From positions 310,001-374,000 of the forward strand of contig NZ_JANHDP010000003.1 in assembly GCF_024494695.1 (NCBI RefSeq): DNA of 64,000 nt, in the 5' to 3' direction. Source of the DNA: Natronoarchaeum rubrum. Lineage in GTDB: Archaea; Halobacteriota; Halobacteria; Halobacteriales; Natronoarchaeaceae. Position 1 is the first letter of the stretch, and each line of letters opens with the position of its first letter. A model generated the notes under the pieces. The model made no database searches. It saw only the letters and a program-made list of their open reading frames with translations, and was not told the origin of the DNA. The translations under genes and the position numbers were made by a program. Positions 17,912 to 27,199 of the stretch are shown piece after piece.

Positions 17912-18583
17912 ATGACGGCGCCGCTCGTACTCGACATCGACGGGACGCTGACGAGAGCCGACGGGGAGCCGGGGATCGACCCGCGCGTATTCGAGCCGCT
18001 CCGCGAGTGGCCCGCTCCCGTCGTGATCGCGACGGGGAAGGCGTTCCCGTTCCCGGTCGCGCTGAGCCAGTTCGTCGGGCTGCCCGAGCGCGTGATCGCC
18101 GAGAACGGCGGCATCGTCTACGCCGAGGGAGAGGTCAGCGTCGTCGGCGCCCGGGACGCCGCCGAGGCCGCCGTGGCGTCGCTCCGCGAACGGGGGTACG
18201 ATCTGGGCTGGGGCGAGCCGGATCTCGTCAACCGCTGGCGCGAGACCGAGCTCGCCGCCAACCTCGACGTGCCCGAAGCGCCGCTGCGCGAGGTCGCCGC
18301 CGAGCACGGGCTGGAGGTCGTCGACACCGGCTACGCCTACCACATCAAGGATCCCGAGATCGGCAAGGGAGACGGGCTCGAAGCCGTCGCGGAACTACTC
18401 GGTCGCGATCCCACGGAGTTCGTCGCGATCGGCGACTCGGAGAACGACGTCTCGACGTTCGGCGTCGCCGGCGAGAGCTACGCGGTCGCGAACGCCGACG
18501 ACGCCGCGCTGGGGGCCGCCGACCACGTCACCGACGGCGTCCACGCCGCGGGAACGCTCGAAGTGCTCGACCGACTGCGATAG
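17912..18583 (+). CDS. pgp: Phosphoglycolate phosphatase, archaeal HAD-IIB type
   Basis: A 223-residue HAD hydrolase. Motif I is DIDGTLTR with Asp8 and Asp10, motif II lies near VIATGK, the motif III Lys is in DPEIGKGDGLE, and motif IV is GDSENDVSTF. The small cap (about residues 80-150) matches the archaeal TA0175-type phosphoglycolate phosphatases that remove 2-phosphoglycolate. The stop codon TAG lies inside the first copy of a 23-bp tandem repeat. Substrate preference within the HAD-IIB group is inferred from similarity only. Confidence 0.85.
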   Translation: MTAPLVLDIDGTLTRADGEPGIDPRVFEPLREWPAPVVIATGKAFPFPVALSQFVGLPERVIAENGGIVYAEGEVSVVGARDAAEAAVASLRERGYDLGWGEPDLVNRWRETELAANLDVPEAPLREVAAEHGLEVVDTGYAYHIKDPEIGKGDGLEAVAELLGRDPTEFVAIGDSENDVSTFGVAGESYAVANADDAALGAADHVTDGVHAAGTLEVLDRLR

Positions 18584-18739
18584 TCTCCGTCGCCCGGCCG
18601 CGATAGTCTCCGTCGCCCGGCCGCGATAGTCCCCGTCGCCCGGCCGCGATAGTCTCCGTCGCCCGGCCGCGATAGTCCCCGTCGCCCGGCCGCGATAGTC
18701 TCCGTCGCCCGGCCGCGATAGTCCCCGTCGCCCGGCCAC
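18579..18739. repeat. Seven tandem copies of a 23-bp repeat
   Basis: Head-to-tail copies start at 18579, 18602, 18625, 18648, 18671, 18694 and 18717. Each begins GATAGT and ends GGCCGC, except the last, which ends GGCCAC. The only internal variation is T or C at the eighth base, in order T, T, C, T, C, T, C. The alternation shows that the later copies grew as 46-bp dimers. The array lies between two convergent genes, and its first copy contains the phosphatase stop codon. Confidence 0.95.
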
Positions 18740-18745
18740 AGTAGT

Positions 18746-19345
18746 TCAGTTCGTCGCCTTGCCGACGCCGCCGGACAGACGCCGGCGGATGCCGACGAGG
18801 AGTTCGCGAAGCACCGGCGCGCCGTCGTAGAGCCACAGCAGCGCCGTCAGGCCGATCACGCCGGTCTGCACGAGTACGAGCGTCGGCGGATCCGGAGCGG
18901 TCAGCGCGTCGACGTACTCGAAGAACAGATCGATCGTCACGCCGACGACCGGCTGCTCCGGGCTCGGCGGCGCTTTTTCGACCGGCCAGAGGACAGGCGA
19001 CAGCAGGACGTCGCCGCCCCGCAGGACGTCCTCGACGATGTCGCCCGGCAAGTGCAGCAGGTAGCCGACCGCGAGCGCCGCGCCGACCCGAGCGCGGCCG
19101 TAGGAGCGGGCGAGCAGGCCGGCGGCGACGGCCAGCGGCACCGCGAGGAAGATCGAGTGACCCAGCGCGTAGCCCGACTCGAACACGCCGTACTGCCACG
19201 ACAGCGGCTTGTCGATCAGGTCCGGCCCCTGCGAGCCGACGACCGCGGCGACGGCTTCGAGCGCGCCCGGCGATCGCCGGGCGAGGAGATGGCTCAGCAG
19301 CGAGTACGCGAGATACCCGACCGCCGCGTGTTCCCAGGGCAGCAT
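18746..19345 (-). CDS. Membrane-bound metal-dependent hydrolase (YdjM/DUF457-like)
   Basis: A 199-residue membrane protein with several hydrophobic helices and conserved His/Asp positions: HAAVGYLAYSLLSH at the N-terminus, GSQGPDLIDKP, GHSIFL and GYLLHLPGDI. This arrangement matches the YdjM-like (DUF457) putative membrane hydrolases; no substrate is known. The gene ends six bases from the last 23-bp repeat, so that array lies in its 3' flank as well. Confidence 0.75.
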   Translation of the reverse strand: MLPWEHAAVGYLAYSLLSHLLARRSPGALEAVAAVVGSQGPDLIDKPLSWQYGVFESGYALGHSIFLAVPLAVAAGLLARSYGRARVGAALAVGYLLHLPGDIVEDVLRGGDVLLSPVLWPVEKAPPSPEQPVVGVTIDLFFEYVDALTAPDPPTLVLVQTGVIGLTALLWLYDGAPVLRELLVGIRRRLSGGVGKATN

Positions 19346-19450
19346 GGGCGATCGGAGAGCCCTCGCGGGATTAGTTATGCGGTCGCTGTGACTGACGACG
19401 AACGGTACGCGGTGCTTACCGTCGCTTTCGGGCCGTCTACCGCCGCCGAC

Positions 19451-19651
19451 TCACGGTAGTCTGACGCCGTGCTTCGCGAGAAATTCGCCGGCCTCCTTGA
19501 TCTCGACGGGACTGCCGATGATCCGGAGCCGCTCGCCCTCGGGAACGATCGTCACGACGAACCGCGACTCGATCTCCTCGCGCAATCCGTCCAGATCCTC
19601 CGTCGGCAGCACGATCTGCGTGCTGTCGCGGAGTCGGGACGGGTCCGGCAT
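19451..19651 (-). CDS. Small conserved haloarchaeal protein
   Basis: A 66-residue alpha/beta protein. Alternating hydrophobic strands (FVVTIVPE, LRIIGS) and helices give a KH-like or ferredoxin-like layout, but no known family motif is certain. I recall similar short haloarchaeal proteins (VNG_1110C-like). It is divergent from the DRG GTPase gene; the 178-bp gap between them would hold both promoters. Function unknown. Confidence 0.6.
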   Translation of the reverse strand: MPDPSRLRDSTQIVLPTEDLDGLREEIESRFVVTIVPEGERLRIIGSPVEIKEAGEFLAKHGVRLP

Positions 19652-19829
19652 ACACGTTTGCGATACGGGGGGTTCGGCAAGAAAATGTCGAAACGTCGCG
19701 AACGGGCCCCTGAAACGGGAACGCCGGAGTCGGCGGCGAGACGACCCGCCGATCGATCCCGGGGATCCGCCGGTCGGCGACGGGTGCGAAAGGAAGGGTT
19801 TTCGGGCGTCGTTCTCCTATCGCCGCGTG

Positions 19830-20942
19830 ATGGGGCTCGAAGAGGAAATAGAAGAACTCCGCGAAGAGATTGCCAGCACGCCCTACAACAAGTCGACCGA
19901 GGGGCACATCGGACGTCTCAAGTCCAAGCTCGCGGAGAAAAAGGAGGAACTGGCCAAGCGCCAGCAGTCCTCCGGCGGCGGCGGTGGCTACCACGTCGAG
20001 AAGCACGGCGACGCCACGGTCGCTCTCGTCGGGTTCCCCAGCGTCGGCAAGTCGACGCTGCTCAACGCGCTGACCAACGCCGACAGCGAGGTCGGCTCCT
20101 ACGAGTTCACGACGCTCGACGTCAACCCGGGGATGCTGGATCTCAACGGCGCGCACATCCAGATGCTCGACGTCCCCGGACTGATCGAAGGCGCCGCCAG
20201 CGGTCGCGGCGGCGGGCAGGAGGTGCTGTCGGTCGTCCGCGCGGCCGACCTCGTGATCTTCATGCTCTCGGCGTTCGAGATCGACCAGTACGAGCGACTC
20301 AACGAGGAGCTGTACGAGAACAAGATCCGCGTCGATCAGGACCCACCGCGGGTTTCGATCCGACGCAAGGGGAAAGACGGCATCCGTGTGACCTCCAGCG
20401 TCGACCTCGATCTGGACGATCACACGATCGGCGAGATCCTCCGCGAGCACGGCTACGTCAACGCCGACGTGACGATCAACGAGCACGTCGACATCGACCG
20501 GCTGATCGACGGCATCATGGACAACCGGGTGTACATCCCGTCGATCACGGCGGTCAACAAGACCGACCTGATCGATCCGAGCTACGTCGACACGGTCAAG
20601 GAGAACCTCCGCGAGCACGATCTCGATCCCGAGGAGGTGACGTTCATCAGCGCCGAGAAGGAGAAGGGCCTCGACGCGCTGAAAGAGCGCATCTGGGAGG
20701 AACTGGATCTCATCCGCATCTACATGGACAAGCCCGGCCGCGGCATCGACTACGAGGAGCCCCTGATGATCGAGAAGGGCAGCACCGTCGAGGACGCCGC
20801 GCACAAGCTCGGCGGCGAGTTCGAGGAGCGATTCCGGTTCGCACGGGTGTCGGGCGACAGCGTCAAGCACGACGAACAGCAGGTCGGCCTCGACCACGAG
20901 CTCGCCGACGAGGACGTCCTGCGGATGATCACCCGGAAGTGA
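19830..20942 (+). CDS. drg: DRG family GTPase
   Basis: A 370-residue Obg-related GTPase. It has an N-terminal helical segment (LEEEIEELREEI, GRLKSKLAEKKEEL), P-loop G1 GFPSVGKSTLL, G3 DVPGLIEGAASGRGGG, G4 NKTD (about residue 246), an inserted S5D2L-like part, and a C-terminal TGS domain (RIYMDKPGRGIDYEEP onward). Archaeal DRGs associate with ribosomes or RNA. The ATG at 19830 is chosen because the protein begins MGLEEEIEELR as in other DRGs; the longer frame extends into non-homologous sequence. It is followed 10 bp later by a small membrane protein gene. Confidence 0.93.
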   Translation: MGLEEEIEELREEIASTPYNKSTEGHIGRLKSKLAEKKEELAKRQQSSGGGGGYHVEKHGDATVALVGFPSVGKSTLLNALTNADSEVGSYEFTTLDVNPGMLDLNGAHIQMLDVPGLIEGAASGRGGGQEVLSVVRAADLVIFMLSAFEIDQYERLNEELYENKIRVDQDPPRVSIRRKGKDGIRVTSSVDLDLDDHTIGEILREHGYVNADVTINEHVDIDRLIDGIMDNRVYIPSITAVNKTDLIDPSYVDTVKENLREHDLDPEEVTFISAEKEKGLDALKERIWEELDLIRIYMDKPGRGIDYEEPLMIEKGSTVEDAAHKLGGEFEERFRFARVSGDSVKHDEQQVGLDHELADEDVLRMITRK

Positions 20943-20952
20943 GCGCGAGGCC

Positions 20953-21450
20953 GTGACTGACGCCGAAGCGCCCGACGCCGCTGGCGAAACGCGCGACGCT
21001 ACCGGGGACGGCGATGCCGAAGCACGCCGTGCCGGCAGATTTCTGGCCTTGTTTCTGGCAGGGCTGTCGCCGTGGGTCGTGCTCGCGTTTCCCGGACAGA
21101 CGGACGTGTTCTTCGCGTGGGGGTGGATCAACCTCGAAGGGCTGCGCGTCGTCACGCTCTACGAGTACCTGTTCGAGTTCACGCGCGGACCGCGCGCGCT
21201 GCCCCGACGGATCCAGGCGTGGCCGATCGCGACGCTCCTGTACGCCGGCGCGCTCGCCAGCGCGCTCGCGGGCGTCCTGTTCGGACGCGAGGACCGGCGC
21301 GTCACCGCGGGGCTGGCCGTCTTCGCGATGCTCTCGCTGATCCAGTTCGCCGCCGGCTTCGCGCGCCCGAGCGTCACGCCGCTGCCGGTCGGCGTCGTCG
21401 CCGTGCTGGTCGTGCTGTGGTGGTTTGACGGCGATCTACTCGGACTGTAG
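20953..21450 (+). CDS. TIGR04206-type haloarchaeal membrane protein
   Basis: A 165-residue protein starting from a GTG codon 10 bp after the DRG gene. A hydrophilic N-terminus of about 28 residues is followed by four or so hydrophobic segments, ending in LLVVLWWFDG-like sequence. I recognise the overall layout (WINLEGLRVVTLYEYL, RIQAWPIATLLY) as a family restricted to haloarchaea, TIGR04206. Function is unknown. The short spacing suggests cotranscription with drg. Confidence 0.7.
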   Translation: MTDAEAPDAAGETRDATGDGDAEARRAGRFLALFLAGLSPWVVLAFPGQTDVFFAWGWINLEGLRVVTLYEYLFEFTRGPRALPRRIQAWPIATLLYAGALASALAGVLFGREDRRVTAGLAVFAMLSLIQFAAGFARPSVTPLPVGVVAVLVVLWWFDGDLLGL

Positions 21451-21584
21451 GCCGAGTCGGTCGGGAAAATCCGGCGCGGCCGCTCGAAGTACGTGAAAAC
21501 AAAGTTCAAAAACCGACCCGGACCGACGGTGGTTACCGTTCGGACCGCCGCCGGGACGCCGAACCGCGGCTCCCGGCTGCGGTC

Positions 21585-22565
21585 TCAGGCGAACTGCGCC
21601 TGGCCGTCGGCCTCGAGCAGTTCCTTGTAGCGGTTGCGGATGGTGACCTCGGAGATGTCGGTGACCTCAGAGACCTGGGACTGGGTGATCTCCTCGTTGC
21701 ACAGCAGCGGGGCGGCGTAGACGGCCGCCGCCGCCAGCCCGACGGGGCTCTTGCCGCTGTGGATCCCCTTGTCGGTCGCCGTGCGGAGCAGTTCGCGGGC
21801 GCGCTGTTCGGACTCGTCGGAGAGGTCGAGTTCCGAGGCGAAGCGCCCGACGTACTGCTCGGGGTTCGCCGGCTGGATTTCGAGGTTCAGCTCGCGGACG
21901 ATGTAGCGGTAGGTGCGCTTGAACTCCATCTCGTCGATGCGGGAGACCTGCGCGACCTCGTCGATCGATCGGGGCGTTCCAGTCTGGCGCGCCGCGGCGT
22001 ACAGCGCGGCGCTGGCGACGCCCTCGATGGAGCGCCCGGGGAGGAGGTCCTCGTTGAGCGCGCGGCGATAGATCACGCTGGCGGTCTCGCGAACGTCCTC
22101 GGGGAGGCCGAGCGCGGAGGCCATGCGGTCGATTTCGCCGAGGGCCTGCTTGAGGTTGCGTTCCTTGGAGTCGCGCGTGCGGAAGCGCTCGTTCCAGGTG
22201 CGCAGGCGCTGCATCTTCTCGCGCTGGCTGGAGCTGAGGGTGTTGCCGTAGGCGTCTTTGTCCTGCCAGCCGATGTTGGTCGAGAGCCCGTCGTCGTGCA
22301 TCATCTTCGTCGTCGGGGCGCCGACGCGGCTCTTCGAGTCCTTCTCGGCGGCGTCGAACGCGCGCCACTCGGGCCCGCGGTCGATCTCGTCTTCCTCGAC
22401 GACCAGTCCGCACTCGGTACAAATCGTCTCACCGTGTTCGGTGTCCGACTCGAGCCGGCCGCCGCACTCGGGGCACAGCTGCTGGTCTTCGCTCTCCTCG
22501 GTCCGCTCCGTCGTTCGTTCCCGCGTCGATACGTCGTCGTTCGTTCGGATGCTCGTTTCTGTCAT
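21585..22565 (-). CDS. tfb: Transcription initiation factor IIB (TFB), first copy
   Basis: A 326-residue general transcription factor that bridges TBP-DNA and RNA polymerase. The zinc ribbon is C31/C34/C49/C52, followed by the B-reader segment (GPEWRAFDAAEKDSKSRVG) and two cyclin-like repeats (about residues 125-220 and 225-315). The last part, VSEVTDISEVTIRNRY, is the BRE-binding helix-turn-helix. The ATG at 22565 gives the normal start; the open frame upstream is not homologous. Haloarchaea carry several TFBs with distinct regulons; another lies at 45.8 kb. Confidence 0.95.
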   Translation of the reverse strand: MTETSIRTNDDVSTRERTTERTEESEDQQLCPECGGRLESDTEHGETICTECGLVVEEDEIDRGPEWRAFDAAEKDSKSRVGAPTTKMMHDDGLSTNIGWQDKDAYGNTLSSSQREKMQRLRTWNERFRTRDSKERNLKQALGEIDRMASALGLPEDVRETASVIYRRALNEDLLPGRSIEGVASAALYAAARQTGTPRSIDEVAQVSRIDEMEFKRTYRYIVRELNLEIQPANPEQYVGRFASELDLSDESEQRARELLRTATDKGIHSGKSPVGLAAAAVYAAPLLCNEEITQSQVSEVTDISEVTIRNRYKELLEADGQAQFA

Positions 22566-22665
22566 TGGTAACTCACCGTGGGTGGGAGGGCAAGGGCTGA
22601 CCGGTCGGGAAAATCCCAAAATACGGCCGGGTACCGCGCTCCTACTACTCCATAAGAGGGAAAGC

Positions 22666-22706
22666 CTTATAAGTGTTTCGTAGTGAAGGTTAGTGATATA
22701 TAAATA
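22666..22706 (-). promoter_or_regulatory. TATA-like elements upstream of tfb
   Basis: CTTATAAG at 22666-22673 and an AT stretch TATATAAATAC at 22696-22706 lie 100-140 nt before the start codon, so the tfb transcript probably carries a leader of about 75 nt or longer. The downstream gene on the same strand is far enough away that this is the tfb promoter. Confidence 0.45.
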
Positions 22707-22749
22707 CTTGTCGGATGGCATCACGATCCGGGCGGCCGGCCGGCGGGCG

Positions 22750-23373
22750 CTACCGATCGAGGTAATCCCTCGCTTCGGCGTCGGAAACCTGTCCGAAATC
22801 TCGATAGTACTGGCCAACTGCCCGAAATCCCGCCGGCGCTTCGATGGCATGCACTTCGTCTGCAAACGACCGGAGGGCGGCCAGCGAGTTCGGCGAGCCG
22901 ACCGGCACCGCCAAGACGACTCGCTCCGCGCCCCGATCGCGCACCTGCCGGAGACACGCCCGGGCGGTCGCGCCCGTCGCGACGCCATCGTCGACCACGA
23001 CGACGGCCCGGTCCCGGACGTCCGGCGTCTTCGCAACCCCGCGGTACGTCCGCAGTTTCTCGCGGGCGCTCGCGGCCGTCCGCTCTCGTTCGCTCTCGAC
23101 GTAGGCGTCGTCGACGCCGACGCGGTCGATCAGCTCCTCGTTGCGCCAGACGCTCCCGTCACTCGCCACGGCGCCGATCGCGAGCTCCTCGTTGTGGGGC
23201 GCGCCCATCTTCTTGGCGACGACCACGTCCAGTTCAGCGTCGAGTCGATCTGCGACGGGGCGGGCTACCGGGAGCGCCCCGCGCGGAATCCCGAGTACGA
23301 GGTCAGCTCGAACGCTGCGCTCGACGAGCAGGTCGGCCAGCCGTTCCCCCGCTTCCCCCCTATTCTCGAACAT
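22750..23373 (-). CDS. Phosphoribosyltransferase family protein
   Basis: A 207-residue type I PRTase fold. The PRPP loop is VVVVDDGVATGATARAC (about residues 123-139), and the N-terminal part LVLGIPRGALPVA and the flexible loop segment KKMGAPHNEELAIGAV are typical of the group of predicted phosphoribosyltransferases related to ComF and erythromycin-esterase-fused enzymes. The base or nucleotide substrate is unknown. It is monocistronic. Confidence 0.85.
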   Translation of the reverse strand: MFENRGEAGERLADLLVERSVRADLVLGIPRGALPVARPVADRLDAELDVVVAKKMGAPHNEELAIGAVASDGSVWRNEELIDRVGVDDAYVESERERTAASAREKLRTYRGVAKTPDVRDRAVVVVDDGVATGATARACLRQVRDRGAERVVLAVPVGSPNSLAALRSFADEVHAIEAPAGFRAVGQYYRDFGQVSDAEARDYLDR

Positions 23374-23445
23374 GCCGACTCCCGGTCGTCCTACGACGGG
23401 CGCGTACTAACGCTTTGCATCGGTCGGCGGGGTGAGACGTCGGCA

Positions 23446-24762
23446 TCAGTCGTCCGGCGCCGGCGCCGCACCGTCGCGGTCGACGGCGGCGCTGCCGTCA
23501 CCGACAGAGTGGTCTCCCTCGACGGCATCGACCGCGTCCGCGACGGCTTCGGGTGCCCGCTCCGGCGCAACTGCCGACGCGTCGGCCGCATCGGCGTCCG
23601 CCGGAGAGGCATCGGCGTCCATCGGCGCGACCGCGATCTGCGCGGGCGCAGCGGCGGCTGTCGCAACCAGCGCGTCGACCGCAGCGTCGGCGCCGCTCCG
23701 CACGAGCGCGGCGGCGTCGGCGGTACGGGCCCGCTCGCGCGCCGCGTCGAGTTCGGCGTCGTCGGGCGGCGACAGCGGCGTCGTCGAGACGAGATCGGCG
23801 CCGAGGCTCCGGGCGGTCGCCGCGGCGACGTCGCCCTCGGGCAGCGGACCGACCGAGAGGTCGAAGCCAGCGTCGTCGAGGGCGACGAGCGTCTCGGCGG
23901 CCGTCTCGCCCGCGCCGGCGACGTGGACCCGGGCTCCTCTGGACGGGGCCCGGTCCGCCAGCGCCGTGACGGAGACCGATCCGGTCGCCGGATCGCGTCC
24001 GACGACCGACCGGACGTCGAACGCCGCCGCGACCGCCGACTCGGTGAGCACGTCCTCGGGCGGGCCGACCGCGAGAAACTCGCCGCCGGTCAGGATCGCC
24101 AGCCGGTCGCAGTATCGCGCCGCGAGATCGAGGTCGTGGATCGCAGCGACGGCGGCCGTGCCGTCGTCGACGAGCGAGCGCACCATCTCCAGGGTCTCGA
24201 CCTGGTGGTTCACGTCGAGGCTCGCGGTGGGTTCGTCGAGCAACAGCGCGGGCGTCTCCTGAGCGACCGCGCGAGCGAGCAGCGCGCGCTGGCGCTCGCC
24301 GCCGCTGACCTCGTCGATCGACCGGTCCGCGAGGGCGTCGACGCCGGTGCGCTCCAGCGCCGACTCGATCACCCGCCGGTCCTCGGCCGAGGCGGGGGTG
24401 AACCGCGACCGGTGGGGGTGGCGCGCCATCGCGACGATCTCGCGCACGTCGAAGGAAAACGAGACGGCGGTGTCCTGCGGGACGACGGCGACCCGCCGGC
24501 TCGCGGCGCCCGAGGAGAGTTCGTGGACCTCGTCGCCGTCCACGAAGACCTCGCCCGCGTCCGGCGCGAGGACGCCGCTGATCGCTCGTAGTAGCGTCGT
24601 CTTGCCGGCGCCGTTCGGCCCGACGACGCCGACGAGTTCGCCGGGCGCGACGTCGAGCGACACGCCCGAGAGGACCTGAACGTCGCCCAGCGAAATCTCG
24701 ACGTCCGCGACGCTGATCGTCGGGTCGCCATCGCGGGACGCCGACCCGGCGTTCTCGGTCAC
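23446..24762 (-). CDS. btuD: BtuD-type (cobalamin/heme/siderophore) ABC ATPase with C-terminal extension
   Basis: A 438-residue ATPase. Walker A is GPNGAGKTT (about residues 48-56), the signature is [14 protein letters not shown], Walker B is [12 protein letters not shown], and the switch is [13 protein letters not shown]. The ATPase ends near residue 255; about 180 further residues form an alpha/beta domain followed by an Ala/Asp-rich tail. It overlaps the permease gene by 4 nt (ATGA), so the two are coupled. Vitamin B12 is the most likely cargo given the haloarchaeal BtuCDF precedent, but heme or siderophore cannot be excluded. Confidence 0.85.
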   Translation of the reverse strand: MTENAGSASRDGDPTISVADVEISLGDVQVLSGVSLDVAPGELVGVVGPNGAGKTTLLRAISGVLAPDAGEVFVDGDEVHELSSGAASRRVAVVPQDTAVSFSFDVREIVAMARHPHRSRFTPASAEDRRVIESALERTGVDALADRSIDEVSGGERQRALLARAVAQETPALLLDEPTASLDVNHQVETLEMVRSLVDDGTAAVAAIHDLDLAARYCDRLAILTGGEFLAVGPPEDVLTESAVAAAFDVRSVVGRDPATGSVSVTALADRAPSRGARVHVAGAGETAAETLVALDDAGFDLSVGPLPEGDVAAATARSLGADLVSTTPLSPPDDAELDAARERARTADAAALVRSGADAAVDALVATAAAAPAQIAVAPMDADASPADADAADASAVAPERAPEAVADAVDAVEGDHSVGDGSAAVDRDGAAPAPDD

Positions 24763-25931
24763 AGCCCGTGCACCTCCCTCGATTTGAGCAGGAACAGGAA
24801 GAACGGCGCCCCGACGGCCGCGGTGACGATGCCGACCGGCATCTCGGCGGCCCCCGAGCGGGCGATCGTGTCGGCGACGACGAGAAAGGAGCCGCCCGCG
24901 AGCGCGCTCGTCGGGAGCAGCACGCGGTGGTCCGGCCCGACGACGAGCCGCATCGCGTGGGGGACGATCAGCCCGACGAAGCCGATGACGCCCGTGACAG
25001 CGACGCCAGCGGCGGTGACGACGCTGGCGACCGCAAGCAACAGCAGCTTCGCGCGCTCGACCTCGACGCCGAGGTGGTGAGCCTCCTCCTCGCCGAGTAA
25101 CAGAACGTTCAACTCCCCGGTGTAGGCGCCCAGGACGGCCAGCCCGAGCAGCGTCACCGGGAGCACGAACGCCACTTCCCCCCAGGTGCTGTGCTGGAGG
25201 TGGCCCATCAGCCAGTAGACGGCCTGTTCCAGGCTTTCACCGCTCTGGAGCAGCAGGTACGAGATCACTGCGCCCAGAAACGTCTGGACGGCGACGCCGG
25301 CGAGCAGCAGCGTCGCGACGGGCGTCCGGCCGCCCTCGGTCGCGATGGCGTAGACCGCGAAGGCGGTGACGATGGCGCCGACGAACGCCGCCAGTCGCAG
25401 GTCGACCGGCACGAGCGAGGGCACCGCGATGGCGGCGACGGCGCCGACCGCCGCGCCCGAGGAGACGCCGACGATGGAGGGATCGGCCAGCGGATTCCGG
25501 AAGAAGCCCTGCATCACGGTGCCCGCGGCGGCCAGTCCGACGCCGACGGTCGCCGCGAGCACGATGCGGGGCAGCCGGATGTTGACGACGATCGTCCGCG
25601 TCGTCGCCGGGACCGACGCCGAGAGCGGCGCGATCCACTGCAGGTCGGGCCAGACGTAGGGGATTCCCACGCCGGGCGCGAGTCGCCAGACGCCGGAATC
25701 GAGACTGACGCCGGCGGGGACGACGAACGCGTCGTAGGCGGCTTTCGCGGCCGCCAGCGGGGTGATGTCGACCGGGCCGATCGTGGCACTCACGAGGATC
25801 ACGGCGACGAGCAGCGCCGCCAGCGGAACCGACCAGACGACCGCGCGCACCGCCGGTCGGGTCCGGGCTGCGGTCGCGAGGCTCCCCAGACGAGACAGCC
25901 GGTTCTCCGCGGATTCCGGTGCGGTGGTCAC
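24759..25931 (-). CDS. btuC: BtuC/FecCD family ABC permease
   Basis: A 390-residue membrane protein with about ten helices. Family sequence is clear: [42 protein letters not shown], and [16 protein letters not shown] followed by a helix. It is the membrane channel for the adjacent BtuD-type ATPase and the divergently encoded binding protein. A 64-bp divergent promoter region separates it from the binding-protein gene. Confidence 0.92.
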   Translation of the reverse strand: MTTAPESAENRLSRLGSLATAARTRPAVRAVVWSVPLAALLVAVILVSATIGPVDITPLAAAKAAYDAFVVPAGVSLDSGVWRLAPGVGIPYVWPDLQWIAPLSASVPATTRTIVVNIRLPRIVLAATVGVGLAAAGTVMQGFFRNPLADPSIVGVSSGAAVGAVAAIAVPSLVPVDLRLAAFVGAIVTAFAVYAIATEGGRTPVATLLLAGVAVQTFLGAVISYLLLQSGESLEQAVYWLMGHLQHSTWGEVAFVLPVTLLGLAVLGAYTGELNVLLLGEEEAHHLGVEVERAKLLLLAVASVVTAAGVAVTGVIGFVGLIVPHAMRLVVGPDHRVLLPTSALAGGSFLVVADTIARSGAAEMPVGIVTAAVGAPFFLFLLKSREVHGL

Positions 25932-25995
25932 GACGTGTCTACAACCCCGGTTGCAGTAGACAAATATTTATTGGACACGGGACGAGGACACGACG
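25932..25995. promoter_or_regulatory. Divergent btuC/btuF promoter with inverted repeat
   Basis: TGTCTAC (25936-25942) and GTAGACA (25956-25962) are perfect 7-bp inverted arms, with AACC and GGTT also opposed inside. AAATATTTAT (25962-25971) is a TATA-like box about 27 nt before the btuF ATG, so btuF is likely leaderless. The palindrome lies directly upstream of that TATA box and within the start region of btuC, well placed to control both. Confidence 0.55.
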
Positions 25996-27126
25996 ATGAC
26001 ACGAACACGGACAGCGGTCCTCGTCGCGCTCGTCGCGTGCGCCGCCCTGATCGCGGGCGCCGCCGCGCCCGCCGCGGCTGCCGCCGGCGGGGCGCCGGCG
26101 GACGACTTCGGACAGAACGCCGAAGTCGTCGACGCGACGACCGCGACGCCGTCGATCGCCGACGCGGCACAGGACGACCAGCTGAACTGCTCGTTCCCGC
26201 GAACCGTCACCGACGCCGGTGGCGAGGAGATGACGATCGAGCAGGAGCCCGAGACGATCGTGACGCTGAACCCCTCGGCCGCCCAGACGCTCTGGGAGAT
26301 CGGCGCCAGGGACAAGGTCGTCGGCGTCTCGCAGTACGCGACCTATCTCGACGGAACGGACAACCGGACGATCGTCAGCAACGAGGACGGCACCACGTCC
26401 GCCGAGAAGGTCGTCAACCTCGACCCTGACCTCGTGCTCGCGCCGAACACGGTCGCCAACGAGACCGTCGACCAGCTCCGGAACAACGGTCTGACCGTCT
26501 ACCAGTTCGCGTCGGCGTCCTCGATCGACGACGTGTACGACAAGACCGAGCGAATCGGCGAGCTCGCCGGCGCCTGCGAGGGCGCCACCGAGACCGTCGA
26601 GTGGATGCAGACCGAGATCGACGCCGTCCGGGAGAACGTCAGCGAGAGCGACCGCCCGAGCGTCTACTTCGAGTTCTTCGGCACGACGCCCGGCGCCGGG
26701 ACGTTCCAGCACGACGTGATCACGACCGCCGGCGGGCAGAACACCGCTGCGCAGGCCGGCCTCGACGGCTGGAAACAGATCAACGACGAACAGCTGATCG
26801 CGCAGGATCCCGAGTTCCTGCTGGTGCTGGAGGGATCGGAGGTTCCGGATCGAGAGGCCGTCCAATCCACCAGCGCGGTGCAGAACGACCGGATCATCGA
26901 GGCGAACAACAACTACATGCAACAGCCCGCGCCGCGAGTCGTCTACGCGATTCAGGAGATCAGCGAACAACTCCAGCAGTACGAGAGCGACAGCGGCGAC
27001 TCGACCGCTGACGGTGAGAGCGACGGCAACGACAGTGGCAGCGGCGACAGCGTCCCCGGATTCGGCGTCGTCCCCGCGGTCGCCGCGCTGCTGAGCGTCG
27101 GCGTCCTGGCGCGCAGACGGAACTGA
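25996..27126 (+). CDS. btuF: PGF-CTERM anchored ABC transporter substrate-binding protein (BtuF-like)
   Basis: A 376-residue secreted protein. A Sec signal peptide lies at residues 1-30 ([23 protein letters not shown]). The periplasmic-binding fold of the Fe3+/B12 type follows ([35 protein letters not shown]). A Ser/Asp/Gly-rich linker leads to the sorting signal PGFGVV, a hydrophobic helix and a final RRR cluster, the PGF-CTERM pattern processed by archaeosortase A. It delivers ligand to the BtuCD-type importer encoded divergently. The ligand is probably cobalamin, by family precedent only. Confidence 0.88.
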   Translation: MTRTRTAVLVALVACAALIAGAAAPAAAAAGGAPADDFGQNAEVVDATTATPSIADAAQDDQLNCSFPRTVTDAGGEEMTIEQEPETIVTLNPSAAQTLWEIGARDKVVGVSQYATYLDGTDNRTIVSNEDGTTSAEKVVNLDPDLVLAPNTVANETVDQLRNNGLTVYQFASASSIDDVYDKTERIGELAGACEGATETVEWMQTEIDAVRENVSESDRPSVYFEFFGTTPGAGTFQHDVITTAGGQNTAAQAGLDGWKQINDEQLIAQDPEFLLVLEGSEVPDREAVQSTSAVQNDRIIEANNNYMQQPAPRVVYAIQEISEQLQQYESDSGDSTADGESDGNDSGSGDSVPGFGVVPAVAALLSVGVLARRRN

Positions 27127-27170
27127 TCGCCCGCTACCGACGGGTGCCGACTCGTCGCGGAAACCGACCT

Positions 27171-27175
27171 TTTTA
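27171..27175 (+). terminator. T5 run after btuF
   Basis: TTTTT about 45 nt past the btuF stop and 25 nt before the SRP19 ATG. It fits an archaeal T-run terminator and could also be part of the SRP19 promoter. Confidence 0.35.
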
Positions 27176-27199
27176 CGTCGTCGACGCCGACCGACCAGT

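Noticed and set aside
18395..18739. Reading frames through the 23-bp tandem repeat on the minus strand
   Set aside because: They arise because the repeat is GC-rich and lacks stops in some frames; residues are Arg/Gly-rich and repeat-driven.
18579..18739. CRISPR array
   Set aside because: Copies are directly adjacent without unique spacers and no cas genes are near.
19437..21155. 572-codon minus-strand frame opposite the DRG gene
   Set aside because: Shadow of the GTPase gene in the opposite frame; the GTPase has clear P-loop and TGS motifs.
25932..25995. Cobalamin riboswitch before the BtuF-like gene
   Set aside because: The gap is only 64 bp and btuF looks leaderless, so there is no room for the roughly 200-nt aptamer.
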